A stretch of 12,010 bases of DNA from JAUIIK01 sp963745675 (GCA_963745675.1 CAVUYM010000005.1:1-12010); one strand, 5' to 3'; counted from the first letter of the stretch, positions 1 through 7,242 are shown. Notes: generated by a model not told the origin, from the sequence alone. Numbers and translations: made by a program.

Positions 1-93
1 AGGGAAGCCCTTGGGATCGGTCAAGCGCTGCCAGACGGCGTCGACTGGTGCATCAAACTCCCAATTCGTCACCAAATGAAATCGCCGTGGCAT
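1..93 (-). CDS. SRPBCC (START/Bet v1-like) family protein, N-terminal fragment
   Basis: Only the first 31 codons are inside the window; the gene runs off the left edge. The visible protein begins MPRRFHLVTNWEF and continues with DAPVDAVWQRLTDP. This matches the first strand and helix of SRPBCC/polyketide-cyclase-like proteins, where an (A/S)P-x-x-x-(V/I)W motif precedes the helix that caps the hydrophobic ligand cavity. The ATG at 91-93 is preceded by a strong AGGAGG Shine-Dalgarno sequence about 10 bases upstream, so the start is secure. It lies about 97 bp downstream of the PPOX gene on the same strand and may be co-transcribed. The ligand is unknown, and the subfamily cannot be fixed from 31 residues. 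Confidence 0.75.
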   Translation of the reverse strand, partial: MPRRFHLVTNWEFDAPVDAVWQRLTDPKGFP

Positions 94-190
94 ACCTCGT
101 TCGTCCTCCTATCCCACACGTGGCCCGGTACACTCACCAACATGTTTCCTCAAGCGTTTAGCAGCCGGCGCAAAACGCCGCGTACCGGTT

Positions 191-613
191 CTAGTAGCCT
201 CGCAATTTCTTCAGTCTCACGCGGATAGCCGCCGAGTAGGTCGTAGCAAAGGAGTCAGGGGTCATACCGATACGGTCGATCCCTTCGCGATATTTGTCAA
301 TGAAGGCATCGACACCAGTTGCGAGTGATGCCTCGGTGTCTTCGTGCGCTTCGCCGTCGAACTGGACGATGTTTCCACCACTACCATCGGAATCGAAGTT
401 AAGGGCGACCTTCGGATGATTGGCGATGTTGCGGAGCTTCGGCGTGTTGGGACGGCTATAGATGAGGACTTCAGCATCACCATCCCAAAGGAACCAGACC
501 GGCACCGGCAGCGGCTGGCCAGCCGGTGTTACCGTCGTCAGCCAGATGACTGACTCCTCCTCCAGGCGCTTCACGACACGTTGTCCATAATCGGTAGATC
601 GATCGAAAGGCAT
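191..613 (-). CDS. PPOX-class F420-dependent oxidoreductase-like protein (Rv3369-type)
   Basis: A 140-residue single-domain protein of the pyridoxamine-5'-phosphate-oxidase-like split-barrel fold, a typical length for the group. Recognisable features are an N-terminal helix (RVVKRLEEE), the strand SVIWLTTVTPAGQPLPVPVWFLW with the PVPVWF motif, IYSRPNTPKLRNIANHPKVAL (the cofactor-phosphate contact region in this fold) and the strand NIVQFDGEA. The order resembles the TIGR03667/Rv3369 subgroup, predicted to bind coenzyme F420 rather than FMN. Members are cytosolic and reduce or bind small unsaturated or aromatic compounds; no specific substrate can be read here. The ATG at 611-613 has GGAG five bases upstream. 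The neighbours on both sides are SRPBCC proteins. F420 versus FMN use is inferred from family resemblance only. Confidence 0.85.
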   Translation of the reverse strand: MPFDRSTDYGQRVVKRLEEESVIWLTTVTPAGQPLPVPVWFLWDGDAEVLIYSRPNTPKLRNIANHPKVALNFDSDGSGGNIVQFDGEAHEDTEASLATGVDAFIDKYREGIDRIGMTPDSFATTYSAAIRVRLKKLRGY

Positions 614-771
614 AGCAACTCCATTTCAGTTTCGGTCGAGAGACTGGACAAGAACATTCTACCGGTCCGCGGATCGAGTACCTGTTGCGCGGGCAGGCAG
701 AACGCGCTCCCAACGTATAGAGACGAGACGACCCCGACACAGGATGCAGACGAAAGGTAGGGTGAATTCGA

Positions 772-1251
772 TTGGGTCGGATAGAGGCAAGCGGTGAGAT
801 CAACGCCAGCCCTGAAGCGATATGGCGCGTGGTGCTGGGCTACGAACGCTGGCCGGATTGGTCGCCGCTCTTCCAACTTGTTGAAACGGAGTCGCCGGAG
901 AAGGGTCTGAACGGCGAGTGGACGCTCAACGGCGTGATCGGCCGCGTTCCATATACCGGCCTATTTCATCAAGTTGGACACCGACCGCTTGAGGCCTTCG
1001 CCTTCGCCTCAATCCGCGTCTCGCCGCCCTACGACTTCATCCGCCACACAGTCCTGCTGAACCGAGAAACATCTTTCCCGACTCTGACCTGGCGCATCGA
1101 GTACAGCATGTCCGGCGGCCCTGGCGGCTGGATCGTCGACCGGCTGCTAGTGCGGCGAGGCCTAGATCAGTTCCTTGACAGAGCGATCTCTGCCCTTGCA
1201 GAGCAGGTAGATGGAAATCAATCTGCCCACAGTCCGAATGGTCGCCGATAG
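772..1251 (+). CDS. SRPBCC family protein (polyketide cyclase/dehydrase-like)
   Basis: A 159-residue protein with the SRPBCC/Polyketide_cyc2 pattern: an opening strand (GRIEASGEINASPEAIWRVV), the motif YERWPDWSPLF, and a closing amphipathic helix (RRGLDQFLDRAISALAEQV). This fold builds a deep hydrophobic pocket for lipids, polyketides or other apolar ligands. No catalytic residues can be assigned with confidence. The start is TTG at 772; the purine-rich AAGGTAGGG at about 754-762 is a suitable ribosome-binding site, and no in-frame ATG or GTG with better support lies nearby. A GTG at 762 is out of frame. The gene converges on the DNA-binding protein gene with only 7 bp between the stop codons and no obvious terminator. 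Family call is firm; function is unknown. Confidence 0.75.
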   Translation: MGRIEASGEINASPEAIWRVVLGYERWPDWSPLFQLVETESPEKGLNGEWTLNGVIGRVPYTGLFHQVGHRPLEAFAFASIRVSPPYDFIRHTVLLNRETSFPTLTWRIEYSMSGGPGGWIVDRLLVRRGLDQFLDRAISALAEQVDGNQSAHSPNGRR

Positions 1252-1258
1252 TTCTCGG

Positions 1259-1807
1259 CTAACGCCGTTCGAGGGCGTCGTAGCCAGCCTGGGTGATGAG
1301 GAATTCACGTCCGACGTCAGAGCCGCGACGGTGGTATACGCCGGAGAGGACGCGAATCAGGCCTTCGTTCACAAGACGCGAAAAGCGTACTTTCGGGACG
1401 GTAATGCGGCCCTCGTGGAATGCCGGGTGGAGCACGTCGCCATTCTGGGTATGGATGAATGGTGCGCTCGTGTCGGCGCGGTGAGCTTCGTTGAGCAATC
1501 GCAACAATTCGAAGGCGGCCTTGAACTGATCATCGTCGGGCAATCGCGTTTGCCGAATCGGTATTGGCCCTGTGCGCTGGCGTTGCGGCTCTGCTTCTTC
1601 TTCCTGCTGCGGGTGTTCCTGCGCTATCGGCACCGGTCTGGCAGCAGCGCGGACTTCGGAGATGTGGACCAGCTTCTGGCGCCGGTCGAGCGGGTTCTGA
1701 TAGATCGTGAAGCGGCCTTCACGCACAAGACGCGCCATGGTCGTGTGGCTAACACCGAGGATGTCCTGGGCTTCTTTCAGAGGGATGAGTTCTCGATCTT
1801 CCATCAT
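1259..1807 (-). CDS. Two-domain helix-turn-helix DNA-binding protein (excisionase/MerR-like N-terminus)
   Basis: About 182 residues if it begins at the ATG at 1805-1807 (or 181 from the adjacent ATG at 1802-1804). Residues 7-52 (LIPLKEAQDILGVSHTTMARLVREGRF, then a basic stretch ending VHISEV) form a MerR/excisionase-type (HTH_17-like) winged helix. A Gln/Glu-rich linker follows (EHPQQEEEAEPQRQR). The C-terminal part (FSRLVNEGLIRVLSGVYHRR ... REFLITQAGYDALE) looks like a second winged-helix wing with a helix typical of small regulators. The frame stays open to 1909, but a TTGACG/TAGTGT promoter sits inside that extension and GGAG lies 4-8 bases before the tandem ATGs, so the shorter start is chosen. 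It is probably a transcription regulator; whether it controls its own gene or a neighbour is unknown. Confidence 0.7.
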   Translation of the reverse strand: MMEDRELIPLKEAQDILGVSHTTMARLVREGRFTIYQNPLDRRQKLVHISEVRAAARPVPIAQEHPQQEEEAEPQRQRTGPIPIRQTRLPDDDQFKAAFELLRLLNEAHRADTSAPFIHTQNGDVLHPAFHEGRITVPKVRFSRLVNEGLIRVLSGVYHRRGSDVGREFLITQAGYDALERR

Positions 1808-1853
1808 GTCACTCCAAAGCTCTGCAATATGAAGCAACATAGCTCCAGCTACA

Positions 1854-1882
1854 ACACTACGGCGCGATTTGCAATGCGTCAA
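1854..1882 (-). promoter_or_regulatory. Predicted sigma70-type promoter of the HTH gene
   Basis: Read on the minus strand: TTGACG (1877-1882), a 17-bp spacer, then TAGTGT (1854-1859). The -35 matches consensus at five of six bases; the -10 is weaker at three of six. Transcription would begin near 1847, leaving a leader of about 40 bases before the tandem ATGs at 1802-1807. Its position argues that the 1909 start is not used. Confidence 0.5.
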
Positions 1883-2081
1883 GCCACGATGGTAGCCGCT
1901 TTCCGACATTTCGGCTAGCCCTCTTCGGACTTATACACCTTCGCAGTCCTGTCAATCATTCATCGCTAGCCCAGCGGAATCATTCTGTCGAGAGTTGCCG
2001 TCAACGCTATTAGCGGTATGTCTCCGCCACAAGGGATGGAATTTCGTGAGTTCGACACGCTAAACCAGGTATGCCAATCCT

Positions 2082-2453
2082 TTAGGCAGGCTCCATATTG
2101 CTGAGCCATTCATACAGCTGTTCGATCTGCTCGTCACTGATCTGATCTTCGGTGAAGGCCGGCTTGGCCGAACCTTTGCCATTGCGAACACGAGTCCGGA
2201 ACTGGCTAATGATCATCCGAGTTCCGGCGAGGTTTGTGCGAGGATTCACGCCATCGCCTTCGCCGTTCTCGCCGTGACATTCCGCGCAGCCGACCTCGAC
2301 AAACAACGCTTGTGCCGCAACGGCCGTAGGGTCGTCCGCGCCGGCGTCGCCTCCATCGTCGTCATCATCGCCACCGCCACAAGCGATAGCCAGACCTCCG
2401 CTAAGCAGCAGGAGGATGGCGAGAAAAACCCCTAGACGCTTGCCAATGATCAT
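2082..2453 (-). CDS. Membrane-anchored monoheme cytochrome c (lipoprotein)
   Basis: A 123-residue electron carrier. Residues 1-24 are a signal sequence (MIIGKRLGVFLAILLLLSGG...) ending in a lipobox-like LAIAC, so Cys25 is the likely lipidation site. An Asp/Gly-rich linker follows (DDDDDGGD), then a class I cytochrome c domain with CAECH at residues 56-60 (heme thioethers C56 and C59, proximal His60). The usual distal ligand lies in an R-x-G-x-G-x-M-P-x-F stretch; here it reads RNGKGSAKPAF, so the Met position is Lys98. The C-terminal helix ISDEQIEQLYEWL is normal. The ATG at 2451-2453 has GGAGGGAG upstream, and the longer frame to 2495 lacks such support. The gene starts 104 bp downstream of the NrfD fusion on the same strand and probably shares its transcript as a periplasm-side electron partner. 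Confidence 0.88.
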   Translation of the reverse strand: MIIGKRLGVFLAILLLLSGGLAIACGGGDDDDDGGDAGADDPTAVAAQALFVEVGCAECHGENGEGDGVNPRTNLAGTRMIISQFRTRVRNGKGSAKPAFTEDQISDEQIEQLYEWLSNMEPA

Positions 2454-2557
2454 GCACGTATCTCCCTCCAGATACCTCGAAGCGTCCCGAAACAAGGCAA
2501 AGCGGTGTAGGCCCCGTCCCGAACGCGTCCATCTTCTCCGACACGGTATGTCCTACT

Positions 2558-4162
2558 TTAGCTTAGTGGCACGACCTGGCCAGCCTTGATCCAGGCATGT
2601 TCGTAGGCCAGCAAGCCGGCCAGAGCGAGCAAGGCAGCGGCTTCAAAGGCGCCGTCCGGGCCGCCACTCAGATAGATCGTCGCCAGCACCAGCGGGATGA
2701 GATGGCCGATGAGGATCGCGCCATACCAGAAAAGTCGTGAATAGCTGCCAACCGTCATCGACGATGCGGCGCGCGCGATATGCGTCGTGGGGTGAGCTGA
2801 GAAGAGCTCAGCAAAGATGACGAGCGCGTTGGCCAGCAAGCCTCCGAGAAGAATCCAGCTGAGCACTTCGGCGAGGTTTGTGGTGATGTCGAGCCCCACA
2901 CCAACGAGCAGCAGCATCGACGCACCGGCGACGGTCGCCTGGATCAACAAATGCGGTAGCAGAAGCGGGCTCTGCCAGAAATCGCGCCCTTCGGCCTGTC
3001 CAAAGAGATAGGCGGTGTAGCCGGAGCCGGCTGCGGCCAATGGTAAACCGAGAATACCGAGCCCAATCCAGGTCGCCTCAGCATCAACGTTGAGAACCCC
3101 GGCTGCCAGCCATGCCGTTGCCAATGCTCCGAATGCCGCCAGAACGTAGCCGCCGAGCGCCAGCCATGAGGTGCGGTTCGGCTTTAGCAGCAGATACCAG
3201 AAGCGTTCGGGCCGTTTCAGGTCGGCGATCAACAGCGCAGCCGTAACACTAATGAAGAAGAGCGCGAGAATCGGTGCCGCAACTTCGAGCAATCCAAGAT
3301 CGGTCGACCAGTCAAAGAGCGCCAGAGCCGCTGCGAGGCCAAGGGAGCCGGCGGCAATCGATTTGGTCCAGAGATAGGTTGAGACTTTCCAGCCCCACGG
3401 TTGCGGGTGATGCACGTCGTAAGCAACACGCGGCGCGCCCGGCTTCATCAGCGCTGGGTCCGCTTCCCATGCGGGGCTGACGTCGCCTGTCGTCGGGACA
3501 TACGGCTCGGCGGCGAGACTCAGATTATGGCTGTCGATACCATTGACATAACTGTGGTCCTGGACTTCCGCCCAGAGGTAAGAGCGACCCCGCGCCAGCG
3601 CCTCGGGCGTCAGGTTGGCATCTTCAGCCCCAAGGTAGAAGACCTTCGGCTTGGTGCCCTGTTCTGGCTTGCGTACGCTAACCGGTTCTTGGCCAATCAA
3701 ACGGGCGATCTCGCTCGATGCATCGTCCATATCCCCGGCGATGATCGCCTTTTCAGGACAGACGACGACGCAGGCAGGCAAGAGATCCTGCTCGACGCGA
3801 TGGACGCAGTAGTTGCACTTGGCTGCGGTGTTGCTGTCCGGGTCGATGTAGAGAGCGTCGTAGGGGCAGGCCTGCATACAGGCTTTGCAGCCGATGCAGC
3901 GCCGGTGGTCGAAATCGACGATCCCGTCCTCACGCTTGTAGAGCGCCTGTGTCGGGCAGATGTTGACGCAGGGAGCATCCTCGCAATGGTTGCAACGCAT
4001 GACGCTGAAGTGGCGCCGCACATTGGGGAAATTGCCACTCTCAACGTACTTCACCCAAGTCCGAAAGACACCAACGGCGACCTCGTTCTCGGACTTACAA
4101 GCCGTTGTACAGGCGTGGCATCCGATGCACTTTCGTTGGTCGATGACAAAACCGTAGCGCAC
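2558..4162 (-). CDS. Fused four-cluster ferredoxin (DmsB/PsrB-like) and NrfD/PsrC-like quinone-reactive membrane subunit
   Basis: 534 residues from a GTG at 4160-4162. Residues 1-175 are a DmsB/PsrB-type ferredoxin with four complete Cys groups: C12/15/18/22 (CIGCHACTTAC), C57/60/65/69, C89/92/95/99 (CIGCKACMQAC) and C116/119/131/135, enough for four [4Fe-4S] clusters. After a linker (175-250) comes an NrfD/PsrC domain of about eight membrane helices, opening with PWGWKVSTYLWTKSIAAG. Known relatives are separate B and C subunits of molybdoenzymes that exchange electrons with quinones; here they are one chain. There is no Tat or Sec signal, so the clusters should face the cytoplasm. The frame is open to a GTG at 4327, but that start has no ribosome-binding site, its extra N-terminus does not look like the family, and a 53-bp hairpin lies in it. 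The GTG at 4162 has GGAG five bases upstream and gives the family-typical (M)RYGFVIDQRKC start. No catalytic subunit is adjacent. Confidence 0.88.
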   Translation of the reverse strand: MRYGFVIDQRKCIGCHACTTACKSENEVAVGVFRTWVKYVESGNFPNVRRHFSVMRCNHCEDAPCVNICPTQALYKREDGIVDFDHRRCIGCKACMQACPYDALYIDPDSNTAAKCNYCVHRVEQDLLPACVVVCPEKAIIAGDMDDASSEIARLIGQEPVSVRKPEQGTKPKVFYLGAEDANLTPEALARGRSYLWAEVQDHSYVNGIDSHNLSLAAEPYVPTTGDVSPAWEADPALMKPGAPRVAYDVHHPQPWGWKVSTYLWTKSIAAGSLGLAAALALFDWSTDLGLLEVAAPILALFFISVTAALLIADLKRPERFWYLLLKPNRTSWLALGGYVLAAFGALATAWLAAGVLNVDAEATWIGLGILGLPLAAAGSGYTAYLFGQAEGRDFWQSPLLLPHLLIQATVAGASMLLLVGVGLDITTNLAEVLSWILLGGLLANALVIFAELFSAHPTTHIARAASSMTVGSYSRLFWYGAILIGHLIPLVLATIYLSGGPDGAFEAAALLALAGLLAYEHAWIKAGQVVPLS

Positions 4163-4542
4163 TGCGTCTCCGTCCCGGTCTTCGAAGGGCCTCGCTCCTG
4201 CGTGAAGGTAGCATGCCGCGCATGCTGGATGAAAGTGCCACTGATCATCTGACGCATTACCAAAGCACTCTCTCGGACATAGTAGAGTCAACGACTCGTC
4301 GCTGTCCGAAAGTGCTATCTCAAACACCGTGTCACAGAACGCAGCAAGAGGGACCGCGCGAGAATATCAAGGCGGTCGATGGCCCGGGCTTGGCGCGCTG
4401 CAGGAGATAGTGATCGCCCAGCGCATCCTGGCTACGGGGAAACCGTACCGAAGACGGCCTTAGTCTGATCGTCAGTCGATGAACCTGCCATAGACACATG
4501 ATATTGTTTCGAGACGCACCAAATCACGATGGAAAGTCAACC
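4163..4542. other. Divergent intergenic region between NrfD fusion and antitoxin-like gene
   Basis: 380 bp separate the two divergent starts. It contains the large inverted repeat at 4264-4316. Open frames extend into it from both sides but lack ribosome-binding sites. I could not find a convincing -35/-10 pair for either gene; possible -10-like bases near 4499-4505 (ATGATATT) for the plus-strand gene have no good -35. Confidence 0.5.
4264..4316. repeat. 53-bp nested inverted repeat (hairpin/cruciform)
   Basis: The outer arms are AGCACTCTCTCGGACA (4264-4279) and TGTCCGAAAGTGCT (4303-4316), which pair except for a two-base bulge. Nested at the centre is a perfect GAGTC-AAC-GACTC (4285-4297). 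Neither side has a T-run, so a simple intrinsic terminator is unlikely. It lies about 100 bp upstream of the NrfD fusion start, in its probable leader or operator region. Confidence 0.7.
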
Positions 4543-4809
4543 ATGGTTGTCACGAAACAGGATCTACACCAACTCATCGACGAGATTCCTGAACAGGAAC
4601 ATCAGGCGGCTGCCAAGTACTTGCAGCGCCTGCGCGATCTCGTCAACGACCCGATCTATAAGGCATTCATGAACGCCCCTCTTGATGATGAACCTGTTAC
4701 ACCGGAAGAGCGCCGTCTAATCGACGAGGCGAAGGCCGAAGTTGCGCGCGGCGAGGTCCTAAGCTGGGAAGAAGCGCAAGGGCTCCTTTTTGGCCACGAA
4801 GAGAAGTAG
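4543..4809 (+). CDS. Antitoxin-like small protein of a type II toxin-antitoxin pair
   Basis: An 88-residue acidic helical protein (VTKQDLHQLIDEIPEQEHQA ... VTPEERRLIDEAKAEVARGE ... SWEEAQGLL). The pattern of a helical N-terminus plus a C-terminal EERRLIDEAKAEVARGEVLSWEEA tail is common in antitoxins encoded just before RelE/ParE toxins; the tail normally wraps the toxin. Its TAG stop (4807-4809) abuts the ATG of the toxin remnant at 4810, the usual tight coupling. The ATG at 4543 has GGAAAG about 7 bases upstream; an in-frame ATG at 4498 has no ribosome-binding site. Because the toxin is broken, this is now an orphan antitoxin in this locus. The DNA-binding class (ribbon-helix-helix, Phd or other) is not clear. 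Confidence 0.7.
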   Translation: MVVTKQDLHQLIDEIPEQEHQAAAKYLQRLRDLVNDPIYKAFMNAPLDDEPVTPEERRLIDEAKAEVARGEVLSWEEAQGLLFGHEEK

Positions 4810-5066
4810 ATGAGCTGGCAGCTCAACTACTCGCGCCGCGCCATCCGTGACATGCGCGCTATTCCAAACGGCAGCGCCAAGACATTAACAGTCGCTTGCG
4901 ACAGGCCGACGACGATCCTAGCAGGGCTGATCTCCGGAAACTCGCCGGAGGTGAAAACGAGTGGAGATTGCGAGTTGGGCGTTAGCGGGCGATCATCGGA
5001 TTCGACAACGCCGGAGGAACGATGACCGTGCTGCGCGTCCTGCCTCGTGACCACGCCTACCGCTAG
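4810..5066 (+). pseudogene. Inactivated RelE/ParE-family toxin (frameshift plus nonsense codon)
   Basis: The frame opens as MSWQLNYSRRAIRDMRAIP, the usual start of a RelE/ParE ribonuclease or gyrase-poison toxin. Near 4894-4898 the family sequence moves to another frame, as if one base were deleted, and continues LRQADDDPSRADLRKLAGG then ENEWRLRVGR. An in-frame TAG at 4983-4985 sits where the family has Trp (TGG to TAG), followed by RAIIGFDNAGGTMTVLRVL and PRDHAYR with a stop at 5064-5066. Restored, it would be about 85 residues, normal for the family. Two independent lesions make this a true pseudogene rather than one sequencing slip. The literal frame from 4810 reads off-family sequence and stops at 5025. 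Confidence 0.85.
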
Positions 5067-5167
5067 CTCCTTCGCGTGACCCGCAGTTGCTTCGCTGCTT
5101 CTCCCTTACATGTATGCTTCACGACCTCTATGTCACTGAGCATGGACATCACCGGAGATAGCATCTG

Positions 5168-5842
5168 ATGCGGCAAACGAACCGAAAGCCAGACAACTGG
5201 ATGTTCGAGAGCGGATACACAGCCCCCGGCGATCAGTCGACTGAGCGGCTACCGGCACTCCCACAGCAACGCTCGGTCCAAAGACGCCAGAGACGGGGGA
5301 TGAAGCTCGTCATCTGGCTAATGGCGCTTACATTGATTGCAATCGTCGTGGTCATCGGCGCGATGCTGGCAAGTGAAACGATTGTAAAGCCAATGGTCGC
5401 CGACAGGGTCGAAGCCGAATTGGGACAGGGAGTAGAGACTTTCGTTGCACAGGAGCTTGCCGCGCTGCCGGTTCCAGTCGACGCTCCGCAGCAATATCTC
5501 GTCTCGGAAGGGGAGCTGAACCAGCGCATCGCCGAACAGCCCAACCTCGGCCCTCTCGACAAAGCGACGGCCGAAATTCACGAAGAGGGCATCGTCGTCC
5601 ATCTCAGCGCCTACCGGATGTCCGGCACCTACCGCGCACAAGTAGTTGAGGCGAATGGCGCGGTTAGCATCGAAAATGGTTCCCTCAGCGGCCCGCTCAG
5701 CTACATCATTCCAGTCGAAGATCTGGAACGTGCAGCCAACGAAGCGATCCTCGGTTCGCTGGTAACATCGAGCCTACGAGTCACAGACGTTACACTTGTC
5801 GAAGGTGAGATCGTGCTGACGTTGGAACCAACAGGAGCGTGA
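5168..5842 (+). CDS. Single-pass membrane protein of unknown function (possibly LmeA/DUF2993-like)
   Basis: 224 residues: a polar N-terminus of about 44 residues, a basic patch RRQRRG, one membrane helix at about 47-68 (LVIWLMALTLIAIVVVIGAM), then an extracytoplasmic domain of about 155 residues. The outer domain alternates short strands and loops (LVSEGELNQRIAEQPNLGPL, EIHEEGIVVHLSAYRM, VEANGAVSIENGSLSGPLSY) and ends VTDVTLVEGEIVLTLEP. This pattern resembles LmeA/DUF2993 phospholipid-binding domains, but the match is weak and from memory. The basic residues before the helix predict N-in topology. The ATG at 5168 has GGAG ten bases upstream. It lies 85 bp before the efflux gene on the same strand, so co-transcription is possible. 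Confidence 0.65.
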   Translation: MRQTNRKPDNWMFESGYTAPGDQSTERLPALPQQRSVQRRQRRGMKLVIWLMALTLIAIVVVIGAMLASETIVKPMVADRVEAELGQGVETFVAQELAALPVPVDAPQQYLVSEGELNQRIAEQPNLGPLDKATAEIHEEGIVVHLSAYRMSGTYRAQVVEANGAVSIENGSLSGPLSYIIPVEDLERAANEAILGSLVTSSLRVTDVTLVEGEIVLTLEPTGA

Positions 5843-5927
5843 CACGACAAATCCAACGGATAATGAGCCTCCACCTGCGCATCTGACAGGCGCTCACATT
5901 ACCTCTCCAGGCATCCCTGCCTGACCG

Positions 5928-7169
5928 ATGGTTGACGCACGCGGCACGACGCCGATCCAGAATATTAACTGGCGCCGCAATCTCTACGCACTCTGGATCG
6001 CCCAGCTCATGACGATCATGGGCTTCAGCATGCGCACGCCATTCCTGCCCTTCTTTCTCAAAGACATTGGTGCGTCCAGCTTCTCCAGTCAGGCCCTCTG
6101 GGCTGGGGCAATCAATGCCGGTGGCGCGCTCATCATGGCGGTGTCAGCACCAATCTGGGGCATCGTCGCAGACCGCCGGGGGCGCAAGCTGATGGTCTTA
6201 CGGGCAATGTTCATGGCCTCCTTCACCGTCAGCCTGATGAGCCTGGCACAGAGCCCCTGGCACCTTCTCGGGTTACGCTTCATCGAGGGCGGCTTCACCG
6301 GGACCGTTGGCGCATCAACAACCCTCATCGCTTCCACGACGCCGCGACGCAATCGCGGATTTGCGCTTGGCATGATGCAGACAGCGATCTTCTCTGGCGC
6401 ATCAGTTGGACCGTTGATTGGAGGCGTCCTGGCCGACCAGATTGGCTACCGGCCAACCTTCTTAATATCCGGCTTGCTGATCTTCGCCAGCGCCCTGATT
6501 GTCCTGACTCAGGTGAAAGAGAATTTTGAGCGACCGGAGCCGGCTAGAGAGGGTGAAGCGCGCGGCCCTTCAACACGCACGCTGATGTTCGGCGCAGCGA
6601 TGCTGGCAATGGTCGGCGTCATGTTCGCGTTACGCATTGCCAATAGCGCGATTCAGCCCATCATGCCCCTCTATGTTCAAGAGCTGGCCGGTTCCAGTTC
6701 GATCGCAACGCTGGCGGGCATAACCCTCGGCATCGCAGGATTGACCAGCGCCATCTCGGCCATTGTCCTCGGACGTTTCGCGGACAAGATAGGGCATAGA
6801 AAGATCCTGATCCCGGCAGCGTTCGGAACGGCTATCCTCTATCTTCCAATGGCTGCTGTTCAAGCACCCTGGCAACTGATCGTCCTCAGCGCGCTTGTCG
6901 GTGTCGCAGCCGGTGGCGTTGCGCCCAGCGCCAACGCTGTCATTAGCAATCTGACGCCATCAGCCCGACGCGGCGCGATCTTCGGCTTTACAGCGTCGAT
7001 CACCGCCATGGGAGCCTTCTTCGGTCCGCTCGGCGGAGCAGCGATCGCGGCAACCTTCGACATCCGGCTGGTCTTCATCGTGATCAGTTTCCTGATGGCC
7101 TTGGGCGCAGTCGGCATCTTGGTAGCATTACGTTCCGGCGTCGACCTCGATGCCGAGGGCGAGGAATAA
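5928..7169 (+). CDS. DHA1-type major facilitator superfamily efflux transporter
   Basis: 413 residues with about 12 membrane helices, normal for a 12-TMS drug:proton antiporter. MFS motif A is present in both halves: GIVADRRGRK at about 78-87 and GRFADKIGHRK at about 282-292. Antiporter motif C (GxxxGPxxGG) is exact at 157-166 (GASVGPLIGG), which points to export rather than uptake. Overall it resembles MdtG-like multidrug exporters. A cytoplasmic loop of about 25 residues (ERPEPAREGEARG...) joins the two halves. The ATG at 5928 lacks a strong ribosome-binding site; translation may rely on the upstream gene or a leaderless mRNA. The substrate cannot be predicted. The gene is closed by the hairpin at 7243-7273. 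Confidence 0.88.
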   Translation: MVDARGTTPIQNINWRRNLYALWIAQLMTIMGFSMRTPFLPFFLKDIGASSFSSQALWAGAINAGGALIMAVSAPIWGIVADRRGRKLMVLRAMFMASFTVSLMSLAQSPWHLLGLRFIEGGFTGTVGASTTLIASTTPRRNRGFALGMMQTAIFSGASVGPLIGGVLADQIGYRPTFLISGLLIFASALIVLTQVKENFERPEPAREGEARGPSTRTLMFGAAMLAMVGVMFALRIANSAIQPIMPLYVQELAGSSSIATLAGITLGIAGLTSAISAIVLGRFADKIGHRKILIPAAFGTAILYLPMAAVQAPWQLIVLSALVGVAAGGVAPSANAVISNLTPSARRGAIFGFTASITAMGAFFGPLGGAAIAATFDIRLVFIVISFLMALGAVGILVALRSGVDLDAEGEE

Positions 7170-7242
7170 GGGCCACTCCCAAGAAGGTGCTCTAGACACA
7201 CTCCCGAAAATACTGACCACCGAAGAGGGAAAGATCTGGGAA

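Noticed and set aside
166..180. CGGCG-CAAAA-CGCCG hairpin between the PPOX and SRPBCC genes
   Set aside because: Only a 5-bp stem with no T-run; expected by chance at this GC content.
656..661. TAGAAT -10-like hexamer upstream of the PPOX gene (minus strand)
   Set aside because: No acceptable -35 at 16-18 bp spacing.
1211..1918. Long plus-strand open frame of 235 codons
   Set aside because: It lies antisense to the HTH gene, has no ribosome-binding site, and the minus strand shows clear helix-turn-helix sequence and a promoter.
1914..1971. GCTAGCCC direct repeat (two copies about 50 bp apart)
   Set aside because: Eight bases, two copies, no further structure; not distinguishable from chance.
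3401..4252. 283-codon plus-strand open frame
   Set aside because: Antisense to the ferredoxin part of the NrfD fusion, whose Cys motifs are unmistakable; a shadow of GC-biased codons.
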